From Streptomyces lucensis JCM 4490 (GTDB lineage Bacteria; Actinomycetota; Actinomycetes; Streptomycetales; Streptomycetaceae), in the NCBI RefSeq assembly GCF_014650035.1, contig NZ_BMUE01000001.1, forward strand, positions 496,001 through 560,000: a DNA stretch of 64,000 bases, read 5' to 3'. Below the pieces are notes generated by a model that searched no databases, was not told the origin of the DNA, and worked only from the letters and a program-made list of their open reading frames with translations. Below, piece after piece: positions 26,769 to 38,803 of this stretch (position 1 is the stretch's first letter; each line of letters begins with the position of its first letter). A program made the position numbers and the translations under genes.

Positions 26769-27059
26769 TCAGGGGGCGCGGCGGTCGCGGGCGCCGAGGC
26801 CTTCGTCGTCCGAGTCCGTCCACAGGCTGATGTCGTAGGGCGTGTCGGAGATGGTGACGAGGTCGGGACGGCGGGCGGTGTCCGGCGCGGCCGCGGCCGC
26901 CCGCAGCAGCGCCACGCTCTCCCGCAGATGGTCGGCGTCCAGCCGGACGCGGCGCATCTCCAGGCCTTCGGTGCCGATCTGGTGCTCCAGGCGTCCCAGC
27001 GACCGGTGCAGATCGTCGAGGGAGCGCTGGACCGAGGTGATGTCGTCGTGCACGGACAT
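26769..27059 (-). CDS. Small conserved protein preceding sdhC
   Basis: A 96-residue acidic protein. The first half is a predicted coiled coil (DITSVQRSLDDLHRSLGRLEHQI), then LRRVRLDADHL and a polar tail LVTISDTPYDISLW. No membrane helix. It is the first gene of the four-gene sdh transcript, 27 bp before sdhC. No known function; perhaps an accessory or assembly factor, which is inference from position only. Confidence 0.7.
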   Translation of the reverse strand: MSVHDDITSVQRSLDDLHRSLGRLEHQIGTEGLEMRRVRLDADHLRESVALLRAAAAAPDTARRPDLVTISDTPYDISLWTDSDDEGLGARDRRAP

Positions 27060-27374
27060 GACTTGCCCTCACTTCCGTGGGTCCGGCGGGCCCTGGGCGG
27101 CAACGTTCATGCGCCTAGGAGTGTTGCGCCTCACACGTCTCGCTGGGAAGGCGTGTGCGGCGATTGGCCGGAGGCGTACGGACGCATCCGGTGGCGTGTT
27201 GCGCCGCACGGGTGGGGTTACCGCCCGTCGCCGCCGTGTCGCCCGCTGTGGCCGGATCCTTTCCCGTTCAGTGGCCGCATAGATCTGATCAGCTCCATAT
27301 ACCGCCAAAAGTGATCAGCTCTACATACCGACAAAAGTGAGCATAAGGCCCGCAGCGTCCTGGAGGTAGCAGAG
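27060..27374. other. Divergent intergenic region sdh operon / solute-binding lipoprotein
   Basis: No gene seen in 315 bp. It must hold the promoter of the sdh transcript to the left and that of the lipoprotein gene to the right. The right end carries two 26 bp direct repeats. Confidence 0.6.
27286..27337 (+). repeat. Two tandem 26 bp direct repeats upstream of lipoprotein gene
   Basis: Copies at 27286-27311 and 27312-27337 differ at 3 of 26 positions. Each contains TGATCAGCTC, a palindromic TGATCA, and ends in CAAAAG. They lie 37 bp from the start codon in an AT-richer patch and are placed like regulator-binding iterons. Confidence 0.85.
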
Positions 27375-29573
27375 ATGTCCTACGACGGCACAGCGCGGCG
27401 GGCCCTGACGTCGCGGCGCTCCCACCGCAGCCTCCTCGCCGGCCTCACCGCGGGCGCCCTCGCGGTGCCGCTCCTCGCCGGCTGCGGCTCCGACGAGGAC
27501 GAGGCCGGCAAACCCCTCGCCGGACAGGACATCGCCCAGGTCGCCCGGAGCCAGGTCGCCGACGGCGGCACCCTGAAGTGGGCCGTCGACGCGGTCCCCG
27601 AGACGCTGAACACCTTCCAGGCCGACGCCGACTCCGCCACCACCCGGGTCGCCCAGGCCGTGCTGCCGTCGATGTTCCGCCTCGACGCGACCGGCCGCCC
27701 GGTGGCCGACCCCGCCTACCTGGAGTCGGCCAAGGTCATCGAGACCGAGCCGCGCCAGGTCGTGCTGTACAAGCTGAACCAGCAGGCCGTCTGGAGCGAC
27801 GGACGGGAGATCGGCGCCGCCGACTTCGTCGCCCAGTGGCGCGCCCTGTCCGGCCGGAACAGCGCGTACTGGACCGCCCGCAACGCCGGCTACGACCGCA
27901 TCGAGAAGATCGAGCGCGGCGCCAGCGACCTCCAGGTCCGGGTCACCTTCTCCCGCCCCTACGCCGACTGGAAGTCGCTGTTCTCCCCCCTGTACCCGAA
28001 GCAGGTCACGGGCACCCCGGACGCCTTCAACGACGGCGCCCGCCGCAAGCTCCAGGTCACCGCCGGCCCGTTCCGGGTGGAGAAGGTCGACACCGCGAAG
28101 AAGGACGTCGTCCTCACCCGCAACCCGCGCTGGTGGGGCAGGCCCGCCAAGCTGAACGGGATCGTGCTGCACGCCGTGCCCCGGGGCGAGCGGGCCGCCG
28201 CACTCGCCGACGGCAGCGTCGACCTCGCCACGATCGACGCCGCCGACGCCCGGCGCATCGACCTCGCCGCGAAGGGCGCCGGCTCCCCGTTCCGCGGCGG
28301 CGGGAAGACCTCCGTCAAGACGCTGCGCTCCTGGGCCCTCGCGCACGGCATCGCCTCCGACGGGGCGAAGGCGGGCAGGAAGAAGCTGCGCAAGGCCATC
28401 TCCGCGTACCTGGAGGAGCAGCAGGCCCTGCGCGGCTTCGACGTCCGCCGGTCCCTGGAGCCCGCCTACACCCAGCTCGCCCTCAACGGCTCCGAGGGCC
28501 CCCTGGCCGACGAACGGGTCCGCCGGGCCGTCGCCCGCGCCCTGGACCGCGAGGAACTCGCCAAGCTGGTCCTCACCCCGCTGGGCCTGCCCGCCGTCCC
28601 GGTCGGCAGCCACCTCGCCCTGGCCGGACAGGCCGCCTACGCCGACAACAGCGGTGCCGTCGGCGGCCAGGACACCAAGGAGGCGCAGGCGCTGCTCGGG
28701 GACGCCGGCTGGGTGCCCGGCGGCCCCGTCAAGGAGCAGAAGAAGACGGAGAAGGCGGCCGGCCCCGAGAAGGAGAAGAGCGACGAGGAGTCGGACAAGT
28801 CCAACGGCGGCAAGGACGGCGAGTACATCGTCGGCGAGGACGACAAGGGCAAGCACCACGAGTCCGCCGGCGAGGAGCGCGGCGAGGACGGCGGCAAGCA
28901 CCTCGCGCAGGAGGGCCGGCAGGGCGGGGCCCCCGGGGCGTACGCCCCGCAGGGCACGGCCGCCCCGGCCGCCGCGCCGGCCGCACCACTCGCCAAGGAC
29001 GGCCGGCCGCTCGCACTGCGCTTCGTCCTGCCCGCCGGCCCCGGCTCCGAGACGCTGGACACCGTCGCCGAGCGGATCTCGGTGATGCTGGAGCGGGTCG
29101 GCATCCGGACGACGATCAGCAGGGTCCCGGACGAGAGCTACTTCAAGGACCACATCGCCTCCGGCGACTACGACCTCGCCCTGTACTCGTGGCCGGCCTC
29201 CGCCTTCCCCGCGACCGACGCCCGGCCCATCTACGCCAAGCCGGCGCCGGCGGCCGACGGCTCGGTCAACGTCGAGCAGAACTACACCCGGGTCGGTACG
29301 GACCAGGTGGACCAGCTCTTCGACCAGGCCCTGGCGACGCTCGACGAGGACGAGGCGCGCTCCCTGATCCGCAAGGCCGACGCCCGGATCTGGGCGACGG
29401 CCGGCTCCATCCCGCTCTACCAGCGACCGCAGCTGGTCGGAGCGCGGAAAGACCTGGTCAACGCGGGTGCGTTCGGGTTCCAGACGCCGGTCTACGAGGA
29501 CATGGGCTTCCTGCGCAAGGGTGCGAAGGGACCGAAGGCGGCACCGTCGTCGGCGAGCCCCTCCGGCAGGTGA
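27375..29573 (+). CDS. ABC-transporter-type solute-binding lipoprotein (family 5)
   Basis: A 732-residue extracytoplasmic binding protein. The signal peptide ends in the lipobox LLAGC at about residues 34-38, so it is lipid-anchored. The body follows the SBP family 5 fold that binds peptides (AVWSDGREIGAADFVAQWRAL; PLADERVRRAVARALDREELAKL; EDYDLALYSWPASAFP-like end). Between about residues 455 and 545 there is an unusual Lys/Glu/Asp/Gly-rich insert splitting the fold. No permease or ATPase is adjacent, so it probably serves another transporter or another purpose. ATG with GGAGGT 8-13 bases upstream. Confidence 0.85.
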   Translation: MSYDGTARRALTSRRSHRSLLAGLTAGALAVPLLAGCGSDEDEAGKPLAGQDIAQVARSQVADGGTLKWAVDAVPETLNTFQADADSATTRVAQAVLPSMFRLDATGRPVADPAYLESAKVIETEPRQVVLYKLNQQAVWSDGREIGAADFVAQWRALSGRNSAYWTARNAGYDRIEKIERGASDLQVRVTFSRPYADWKSLFSPLYPKQVTGTPDAFNDGARRKLQVTAGPFRVEKVDTAKKDVVLTRNPRWWGRPAKLNGIVLHAVPRGERAAALADGSVDLATIDAADARRIDLAAKGAGSPFRGGGKTSVKTLRSWALAHGIASDGAKAGRKKLRKAISAYLEEQQALRGFDVRRSLEPAYTQLALNGSEGPLADERVRRAVARALDREELAKLVLTPLGLPAVPVGSHLALAGQAAYADNSGAVGGQDTKEAQALLGDAGWVPGGPVKEQKKTEKAAGPEKEKSDEESDKSNGGKDGEYIVGEDDKGKHHESAGEERGEDGGKHLAQEGRQGGAPGAYAPQGTAAPAAAPAAPLAKDGRPLALRFVLPAGPGSETLDTVAERISVMLERVGIRTTISRVPDESYFKDHIASGDYDLALYSWPASAFPATDARPIYAKPAPAADGSVNVEQNYTRVGTDQVDQLFDQALATLDEDEARSLIRKADARIWATAGSIPLYQRPQLVGARKDLVNAGAFGFQTPVYEDMGFLRKGAKGPKAAPSSASPSGR

Positions 29574-29588
29574 TTCCGGGGTCGGAAA

Positions 29589-29618
29589 GGCCCTGAGGAG
29601 GCCGACACCCTCAGGGCC
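29589..29618 (+). terminator. Hairpin after lipoprotein gene
   Basis: Perfect 10 bp stem (29589-29598 with 29609-29618), 10-base loop, no T run. Likely end of the lipoprotein transcript, ahead of typA. Confidence 0.6.
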
Positions 29619-29720
29619 ACGTAACATGGGGTGAGGCCGTGGCATGTCAAGCCCGGCAGGGCCCGCGTCACACGGACGTACGCAGAGGGCCTTCCTCACA
29701 CCCCGGGAGTACGTCGCAAT

Positions 29721-31628
<1,908 letters not shown>

Positions 31629-31644
31629 CCCGCAGGGCACTTCG

Positions 31645-31682
31645 GCCCGGGCCCCCTCGTCATGAGGGGGCCCGGGCTTTTT
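31645..31682 (+). terminator. Strong terminator after typA
   Basis: Perfect 14 bp GC stem (31645-31658 with 31664-31677), 5-base loop, followed by TTTTT. It separates typA from the bldK operon. Confidence 0.92.
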
Positions 31683-31868
31683 GCAACCCGTTTTCCGGTG
31701 GCCCGTGACCGCCGGCCCGGTGCGAGGTGTCCGTAATGCGGAGATCCTCGACCGATAGCCATGTAACACGTCCGTTTCGCGGCCTTCTCCCACCGAACGG
31801 TTTGTCCAATTTTTGGAAGTTCTACGCGCCAGCTGTGACTGAATTGAGATTTAAAGACGGTGGTCGCC

Positions 31869-31886
31869 ATCTGTCGCATGGCAGAT
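31869..31886. promoter_or_regulatory. Inverted repeat in bldK upstream region
   Basis: Arms ATCTGTC and GGCAGAT (6 of 7 paired) separated by GCAT. Size and spacing suit a dimeric repressor or activator site. Confidence 0.4.
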
Positions 31887-32045
31887 AGTTAGCCGCGTAG
31901 CGCTCGGGTCAATGGGTCTCGCGCTGTGGGGACAGCGCCGACTCACGAGCACCAGGGGGTGTCTGACCCTCCGTCAGGGGTGTCGGAGGGAAGACGGTAA
32001 CCCTCTCCTGTTGGTGAACACGTGAAGTCATGAGGAGGAACCCCC

Positions 32046-32099
32046 ATGTGCGGTGTCACGAACACCATGTGGGCCAGTTCGTCACTTCCAGCGGTGTGA
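32046..32099 (+). CDS. Candidate 17-residue leader peptide upstream of bldKA-like gene
   Basis: ATG at 32046 preceded at 7 bases by AGGAGG (32033-32038), a better Shine-Dalgarno than most genes in the window. It encodes MCGVTNTMWASSSLPAV and stops 95 bp before the first permease gene. It could be an upstream ORF that tunes bldK expression, or chance. Codon use is uninformative at this length. Confidence 0.35.
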   Translation: MCGVTNTMWASSSLPAV

Positions 32100-32194
32100 T
32101 TCGGCTGTAGAACTACGCGCGTCCGGCAGCGGTTCCGCGCGTCCTCGGAGTACCCGGGCACCTCTCACACTCATACCTGTGAAACGGACGAACC

Positions 32195-33229
32195 GTGACA
32201 AGTCCTACCGACATTGAGGGCGGCGGGACTTCGGTCGTCGTCGACGGCGAACCAGGGCCGGAGACGAAGGACGAAGCCGTCAAGCTCGAAGGCCGGTCTC
32301 CCGGCCAGCTGATGTGGATGCGCTTCAAGCGCGACCGCACCGGTGTGATCTCGGCCTACGTCGTGGGCTTCTTCTTCCTGATCGGGCTGCTCGCGCCGCT
32401 GATCTCCAAGCTCTACGGCAAGGACCCGTACACGGTCTACGCCGACGAGCGGCCGGACCTCTTCGACAGCGCCGGCGTGCCGGTGCAGCCCAACGGCGGC
32501 ATCAGCGGCGAGTTCTGGTTCGGTCTCGAACCCGGCAACGGCTACGACGTCTTCACCAAGCTGATCTACGGCATCCGCACCTCGCTGATGATCTCGGTGG
32601 CCGTCACCGTCGCCGTCGTCGTGACCGGCATCCTGCTCGGCGTCACCGCCGGCTACATCGGCGGCAAGACCGACTACTTCATCGGCCGGGTCATCGACTT
32701 CCTGCTCGCCTTCCCGGCACAGCTGTTCTTCATCGCGAGCATGCCGGTCGTGGTCTCCCTGTTCGTCAGCCCCCGCGACGAGACGCCCACGTACGTCCGG
32801 GTGGTCGCGCTGATCATCGTGCAGTGGTTCCTGGGCTGGATGGGGCTCGGCCGCATCCTGCGCGGCACCGCACTCGCCCTGCGCGAACGGGAGTTCATCG
32901 AGGCGGCCAAGGTCAGCGGCGCGTCGCCGTGGCGGATCATCCGCAAGGAGATCCTGCCGAACATCGTGACCCCGCTGCTGGTGCAGTCGACCTACCTGCT
33001 GCCCGGCTTCGTGACTGCCGAGGCCGGCCTGTCCTTCCTGGGCGTGGGCATCGTCGAACCGACGCCCGACTGGGGGCAGATGTTCTCCAAGGCGTCCACC
33101 GAACTGGTGATGCAGAACGACATCACCTACATGTTCTTCCCCGGCATCTCGATGATCATCTTCGTCGTCGCGTTCAACCTGCTCGGGGACTCGGTCAGAG
33201 ACGCCTTCGATCCCAAGACCGCGCGCTGA
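32195..33229 (+). CDS. bldKA: Oligopeptide ABC importer permease (BldKA-like)
   Basis: A 344-residue DppC/OppC-type permease. One helix follows the N-terminal cytoplasmic segment (EGRSPGQLMWMRFKRDRTGV), then a large outside loop, then five helices. The ATPase-contacting EAA loop is EAAKVSGASPWRIIRKEILPN. With the four following genes it forms an importer in the order permease, binding protein, permease, ATPase, ATPase, which is the bldK order. In S. coelicolor BldK takes up extracellular oligopeptide needed for aerial mycelium. Assignment as BldKA rests on gene order, typA as left neighbour, and family. Confidence 0.82.
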   Translation: MTSPTDIEGGGTSVVVDGEPGPETKDEAVKLEGRSPGQLMWMRFKRDRTGVISAYVVGFFFLIGLLAPLISKLYGKDPYTVYADERPDLFDSAGVPVQPNGGISGEFWFGLEPGNGYDVFTKLIYGIRTSLMISVAVTVAVVVTGILLGVTAGYIGGKTDYFIGRVIDFLLAFPAQLFFIASMPVVVSLFVSPRDETPTYVRVVALIIVQWFLGWMGLGRILRGTALALREREFIEAAKVSGASPWRIIRKEILPNIVTPLLVQSTYLLPGFVTAEAGLSFLGVGIVEPTPDWGQMFSKASTELVMQNDITYMFFPGISMIIFVVAFNLLGDSVRDAFDPKTAR

Positions 33230-33298
33230 CCCAAGCACCACCTTTCGTACGGAACGTCAGTTCCGTTGTCTCGCACTGCACTTCCAGCAGTTCTTCTT

Positions 33299-33338
33299 CG
33301 CACTGGTGACACACAGAACGCACTGGTGACACACAGAT
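33299..33338 (+). repeat. Tandem 20 bp repeat between bldKA and bldKB
   Basis: Two head-to-tail copies, CGCACTGGTGACACACAGAA and the same with a final T, in the 126 bp gap before the binding protein gene. 19 of 20 bases agree. The second copy ends 17 bp before the binding protein's start codon region. Confidence 0.9.
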
Positions 33339-33355
33339 GGGTGGGAATCTTCGTG

Positions 33356-35164
33356 ATGAGTAGGGGCGGACGCCACGCATACGGCGCACTCTCCGTGCTC
33401 GCGGCCGGAGCTCTTGTGCTCACCGGTTGCAGCAAGGGCGGCAGCGACAGCGGCGGCAACGACAAGAAGGACCGGGACAGCGCCAAGCGGCAGCAGGCGT
33501 CCATCAAGTTCGGCGACGCGGCCGCATCCAACGGGCCGGCCCAGGACGTCCCCGGCGCCAAGTCCGGCGGCACCATGGAGGTGCTGCAGCGCGACAGCTA
33601 CGCCCACCTCGACCCGGGCCAGATCTACGTCTCCGACGAGATGTCGCTCTCGCAGCTGATCCACCGCGGCCTCACCGGCTACAAGGCCACGAGCAACGAC
33701 GGCAGCAAGCACGAGGTGGTCGGCGACCTCGCCACCGACTCCGGTACCACCACGGACGGCGGCAAGACCTGGAAGTACACGCTGAAGGACGGCATCAAGT
33801 TCCAGGACGGTTCCCCGATCACGTCCAAGGACGTCCGGCACAGCGTCGAGCGGCTCTTCGCGCCGTTCATCAACCAGGGCCCCACCTACCTCCAGCAGTG
33901 GCTGGCCGACACCCCGGGCACCGCCTACCGCAAGCTGCTCAAGGACGGCCCGTACAAGGGCAAGCACCTGCCCAGCTCCATCCTGGAGACGCCCGACGCG
34001 AAGACGATCGTCTTCCACTTCAAGACCGCGCACCCCGACCTGCCCTACGCGCTGGCGATGGCGGGCTACTCGGTGGTCTCGGAGAAGGGCGACACCAAGC
34101 AGAAGTACGACAAGTCCCCGGTGGTGACCGGTCCCTACAAGGTCCAGTCCTTCAAGTCCGGCAAGTCGATGGTGCTCGTCAAGAACCCCAACTGGGACCC
34201 GAAGACGGACCCGATCCGCCACCAGTACGTGGACCAGTTCAACTTCCAGTTCAACCAGCAGTACGAAACCTCCACCAAGGCCCTGCTCGCCGACAGCGGC
34301 GCCGACCAGGCCGGCATCAGCTTCAACAACCAGGTCGACGCGGGCAACCTGTCCCAGGTGCTGCGCGACCCGAAGATGAAGTCCCGCACGGTCTCCGGCT
34401 ACCAGCCGTACGTGGGCCAGATGAACATCAACATGAGCCACCAGGCGATGCAGGACAAGACGGTCCGCGAGGCCATCGCCTACGCGCTGCCGGTCACCCC
34501 GTTCGTGCGCGCCTACGGCGGCACCGACGCCATGGAGGTCGCGGGCGGCCTGATCTCCCCGACCGTCTCCGGCTACGACGCGGCGTTCGACCCGTGGGGC
34601 AAGAAGAAGAAGCCCGCCGGTGACGCGGCCAAGGCCAAGGAGCTGCTGAAGAAGGCCGGCAAGCTCAACATGAAGCTGACCTTCGGCTACATCAACACCC
34701 CCGAGGGCCAGCAGTACTCCACCGCCATGGCGGCGGGCCTGAAGAAGGCCGGCTTCAACGTCCAGCGCCAGGAGATCCCGGCCGAGACCTTCTACGACCA
34801 GGTCTCCAAGCTCGACAACAACTACGACATCTTCCACACCGCGTGGGGCGCCGACTGGCCGTCCGCCTCGACCGTGATCCCGCCGCTGTACGACGGCCGC
34901 GTCATCGCCGACGGCGCGCAGAACTACTCGCAGATCAACGACCCGAAGGTCAACAGCGAGATCGACCGGATCAACAAGATCACCGACCCGGTCAAGTCGG
35001 CGGCCGAGTGGGAGAAGCTCGACCAGTACATCGTCAAGGACTCCGTCAACGTCGTCCCGACCGCGTACTACAAGCAGACCCAGATCGCCGGTTCCAAGGT
35101 CGGCGGCCTCGTCTACGACGACGTGATCGGCGGCGTCGACCCGCGTCGCCTCTTCATCAAGTAA
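33356..35164 (+). CDS. bldKB: Oligopeptide-binding lipoprotein (BldKB-like)
   Basis: A 602-residue solute-binding protein, family 5. The signal peptide ends in the lipobox LTGC (about residue 23), so the protein is anchored outside the membrane and delivers peptide to the permeases. The family pattern is clear: GKTWKYTLKDGIKFQDGSPITSKDVRHS, then QDKTVREAIAYALPVTPFV, ending YKQTQIAGSKVGGLVYDDVIGGVDP. ATG 33356 was chosen because the first residues form a normal signal peptide; GTG 33353 is adjacent. Confidence 0.85.
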   Translation: MSRGGRHAYGALSVLAAGALVLTGCSKGGSDSGGNDKKDRDSAKRQQASIKFGDAAASNGPAQDVPGAKSGGTMEVLQRDSYAHLDPGQIYVSDEMSLSQLIHRGLTGYKATSNDGSKHEVVGDLATDSGTTTDGGKTWKYTLKDGIKFQDGSPITSKDVRHSVERLFAPFINQGPTYLQQWLADTPGTAYRKLLKDGPYKGKHLPSSILETPDAKTIVFHFKTAHPDLPYALAMAGYSVVSEKGDTKQKYDKSPVVTGPYKVQSFKSGKSMVLVKNPNWDPKTDPIRHQYVDQFNFQFNQQYETSTKALLADSGADQAGISFNNQVDAGNLSQVLRDPKMKSRTVSGYQPYVGQMNINMSHQAMQDKTVREAIAYALPVTPFVRAYGGTDAMEVAGGLISPTVSGYDAAFDPWGKKKKPAGDAAKAKELLKKAGKLNMKLTFGYINTPEGQQYSTAMAAGLKKAGFNVQRQEIPAETFYDQVSKLDNNYDIFHTAWGADWPSASTVIPPLYDGRVIADGAQNYSQINDPKVNSEIDRINKITDPVKSAAEWEKLDQYIVKDSVNVVPTAYYKQTQIAGSKVGGLVYDDVIGGVDPRRLFIK

Positions 35165-35175
35165 CCGTCCCCTGC

Positions 35176-35218
35176 CGGTACCCGGCGCGCCCCCACCGTA
35201 CGGGCGCGCCGGGTACCG
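35176..35218 (+). terminator. Strong hairpin between bldKB and bldKC (attenuator or mRNA stabiliser)
   Basis: Perfect 17 bp stem (35176-35192 with 35202-35218), 9-base loop, no T run. In ABC operons such a hairpin after the binding protein gene raises its level over that of the permeases by stopping part of the transcription or protecting the upstream mRNA. Confidence 0.8.
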
Positions 35219-35251
35219 CCCGGACCGCCGACGTCTGAGAGCTGCCCTGAC

Positions 35252-36232
35252 ATGCTGCGCTTCCTCGTCCGCCGGATCATCGGTGCCGCCGTCATTCTGT
35301 TCCTGCTGAGCATCGTCGCGTTCCTGCTGTTCTTCGGGGTGCCCCGGGACCCGGCACTGCTGATGTGCGGCAAGACCTGCAATCCGGACAGCATCGCCAA
35401 CATCCATCACGTGCTCGGCCTGGACAAGTCGATCCCCGAGCAGTACGGGATCTTCCTGCACAACCTCGTCCTGGGCAGCGACCAGTTCGCCCAGGGCCCC
35501 TGCCCGGCCCCGTGCTTCGGCTACTCGTACCACACCAACGAGCAGGTCTGGGGCACGCTGATCGACCGCCTGCCCACCACCGTCTCGCTCACCCTGGGCG
35601 CGGCCGTCGTCTTCCTCTTCGTGGGTCTCGGCACCGGGCTGCTCGCCGCCTGGCGGCGCGGCACGCTCGTCGACAAGGCGGCCACCGCGGGCGCCATGGT
35701 CGTCAGTTCCCTGCAGATCTACTTCCTCGGCCCGCTGGCCCTGGCGATCCTCGTCTACCAGACGCACTGGTTCGACAAACCCGCCTACAACGAGTTCACG
35801 CAGGACCCCGTCACCTGGTTCTCGGGGCTGATCATCCCCTGGGTGGTCCTCTCCACGATCTTCGCGGCGCAGTACACCCGTATGTCCCGGTCCTCGATGA
35901 TCGAACAGCTGCAGGAGGAACACGTCCGCACCGCCCGCGCCAAGGGCATGTCCCGCCGGTACGTCTTCTTCCGGTACGCCTGGCGCGGCTCGCTGATCCC
36001 GATCGTCACCATCTTCGGCATCGACCTCGGCTCCCTGCTCGGCGGCGCGATCATCACCGAGTTCACCTTCAGCCTGCCGGGCATCGGACAGCTCGCCGTG
36101 CAGTCGGTGTTCTTCAGCGACCTGCCGCTGCTGCTCGGCGTGATGCTGTTCTCCGCCAGCATGATCCTGCTGTTCAACATCATCGTCGACGCCGCGTACG
36201 CCTTCATCGACCCGCGCGTGCGGCTGTCCTAG
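35252..36232 (+). CDS. bldKC: Oligopeptide ABC importer permease (BldKC-like)
   Basis: A 326-residue DppB/OppB-type permease with six predicted helices. The EAA loop is RTARAKGMSRRYVFFRYAWRG. An outside loop after helix 1 carries Cys pairs (CGKTCNP and PCPAPCFGY), shared in character with the paralogue at 54535-55515. It pairs with the BldKA-like permease to form the membrane channel. Confidence 0.84.
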   Translation: MLRFLVRRIIGAAVILFLLSIVAFLLFFGVPRDPALLMCGKTCNPDSIANIHHVLGLDKSIPEQYGIFLHNLVLGSDQFAQGPCPAPCFGYSYHTNEQVWGTLIDRLPTTVSLTLGAAVVFLFVGLGTGLLAAWRRGTLVDKAATAGAMVVSSLQIYFLGPLALAILVYQTHWFDKPAYNEFTQDPVTWFSGLIIPWVVLSTIFAAQYTRMSRSSMIEQLQEEHVRTARAKGMSRRYVFFRYAWRGSLIPIVTIFGIDLGSLLGGAIITEFTFSLPGIGQLAVQSVFFSDLPLLLGVMLFSASMILLFNIIVDAAYAFIDPRVRLS

Positions 36233-36242
36233 GAGCACTGTC

Positions 36243-37307
36243 GTGACCACTTTGACCAAGGAAGCCGGTGCTCCGAACCCGGCCGGCACCGGCCCCCTGC
36301 TCTCGGTGCGGGACCTGCACGTGAGCTTCAGGACCGAGGACGGCGTCGTACGGGCCGTGGACGGGCTCTCCTTCGACCTGGAGCGCGGCAGGACGCTCGG
36401 CATCGTGGGCGAGTCCGGCTCGGGCAAGTCGGTGACGAACCTCACCGTGCTCGGCCTGCACAACCCCATGTTCACCACGGTGGAGGGCGAGATCCTGCTG
36501 GACGGGCAGGAGCTGACCACCGCCCGCGAGTCGGAGCTGGAGAAGCTGCGCGGCAACAAGGTCGCCATGATCTTCCAGGACCCGCTCACCGCGCTCTCGC
36601 CGTACTACACCGTGGGCCGGCAGATCGCCGAGCCGTACATGAAGCACACCCGCGCCTCCAAGAAGGCGGCCTGGGAACGTGCCGTGGAGATGCTCGGCAA
36701 GGTCGGCATCCCGAACCCGCGGGAGCGGGCCAAGGACTACCCGCACCAGTTCTCCGGCGGCATGCGCCAGCGCGCGATGATCGCCATGGCACTGGTCTGC
36801 GACCCCGACCTGCTGATCGCCGACGAGCCGACGACCGCCCTGGACGTGACGGTCCAGGCCCAGATCCTGGACCTGCTCAAGGACCTCCAGCGGGAGTTCG
36901 GCACCGGCATCGTCTTCATCACCCACGATCTCGGCGTCATCGCCGACATGGCCGACGACATCATGGTGATGTACGCGGGCAGCGCGGTGGAGCGGGGCAC
37001 GACCGACGAGGTGCTGCGCTCGCCCCGGCACCCCTACACCTGGGGGCTGCTGAACTCGATGCCGCGCCTCGACTCCGACCTCGGCGCCCAGCTGTCGCCG
37101 ATCCCCGGCTCCCCGCCATCGCTGCTCCATCCGCCGACCGGCTGCCGTTTCCACCCGCGCTGCGGATTCCGGGACCGGGTGGAGGGCACGGGCCGTTGTG
37201 TGAACGAGCGCCCGCTGCTGGCCCCGGACCGCGCGTCGGCCTGCCACCTCACCGCCGAGCAGAAGCGGACCATCTTCATCGAGGAGATCAAGCCCCGACT
37301 GGGCTAG
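36243..37307 (+). CDS. bldKD: Oligopeptide ABC importer ATPase (BldKD-like)
   Basis: A 354-residue ABC ATPase of the DppD type. Walker [12 protein letters not shown], signature FSGGMRQRA, Walker [15 protein letters not shown], and the C-terminal peptide-transporter motif [13 protein letters not shown] start, 10 bp after bldKC. It drives uptake with BldKE. Confidence 0.9.
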   Translation: MTTLTKEAGAPNPAGTGPLLSVRDLHVSFRTEDGVVRAVDGLSFDLERGRTLGIVGESGSGKSVTNLTVLGLHNPMFTTVEGEILLDGQELTTARESELEKLRGNKVAMIFQDPLTALSPYYTVGRQIAEPYMKHTRASKKAAWERAVEMLGKVGIPNPRERAKDYPHQFSGGMRQRAMIAMALVCDPDLLIADEPTTALDVTVQAQILDLLKDLQREFGTGIVFITHDLGVIADMADDIMVMYAGSAVERGTTDEVLRSPRHPYTWGLLNSMPRLDSDLGAQLSPIPGSPPSLLHPPTGCRFHPRCGFRDRVEGTGRCVNERPLLAPDRASACHLTAEQKRTIFIEEIKPRLG

Positions 37308-37329
37308 GTCGTCATAGGAGGACACCGTC

Positions 37330-38493
<1,164 letters not shown>

Positions 38494-38597
38494 AACACCT
38501 CGGAAAGACCGCTGCCCGACGCTGGAGCGCACGAGTGGGCGACCGTCACTCACGGCCGCCCACCCGCCGGATCCGTTCCAACGGAAGGGAGAGCATC

Positions 38598-38738
38598 GTG
38601 GAGCACACCACGCACGCCGATCCGCACGGTGACCAGGGCGCGCTCGGCGACGTCGAGGCCCAGCAGCAGCCCGAGTTCATCCAGGTCCGCCTTCTGGACA
38701 AGATCGAGACGATCCAGAACAAGCAGATCGACAGCTGA
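38598..38738 (+). CDS. Locus 1 small peptide, putative RiPP precursor
   Basis: A 46-residue product with GTG start and GGAAGGGAG (38583-38591) as ribosome binding site. The N-terminus is polar and His/Asp-rich (EHTTHADPHGDQ), the middle has QQQPEFIQVRLLDKIETI, and the end is QNKQIDS. No Cys, no Gly-Gly site, no signal peptide. It is followed at once by a 15 bp hairpin, then an E1-like enzyme and a membrane protease, the usual layout of a precursor peptide ahead of its maturation genes. Which part is core is unknown; the C-terminal LLDKIETIQNKQIDS is a guess. No known precursor family recognised. Confidence 0.6.
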   Translation: MEHTTHADPHGDQGALGDVEAQQQPEFIQVRLLDKIETIQNKQIDS

Positions 38739-38745
38739 AACCGGC

Positions 38746-38784
38746 CGGCACCGGCGGTGGGGCACCGCTCCACCGCCGGTGCCG
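38746..38784 (+). terminator. Hairpin after locus 1 peptide gene (attenuator)
   Basis: Perfect 15 bp stem (38746-38760 with 38770-38784) with a 9-base loop, 7 bp after the peptide stop codon and 19 bp before the E1-like gene. TCTTCC follows but no long T run, so partial read-through is likely. Confidence 0.8.
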
Positions 38785-38803
38785 TCTTCCGGAAGGGAGC
38801 ACC

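Larger units (their letters stand above)
31683..32194 (+). promoter_or_regulatory. Long bldK upstream region (about 510 bp)
   Basis: After the typA terminator there are 512 bases before the first transporter gene. The region is AT-richer than the genes (near 31800-31860 especially) and holds an inverted repeat and a short open reading frame with a good ribosome binding site. This suggests a long, regulated leader. I could not fix a promoter. Confidence 0.55.

Noticed and set aside
33257..36589. Minus-strand frame of 1110 codons opposite the bldK-type genes
   Set aside because: Antisense to three well-supported importer genes, low-complexity translation, no start signal.
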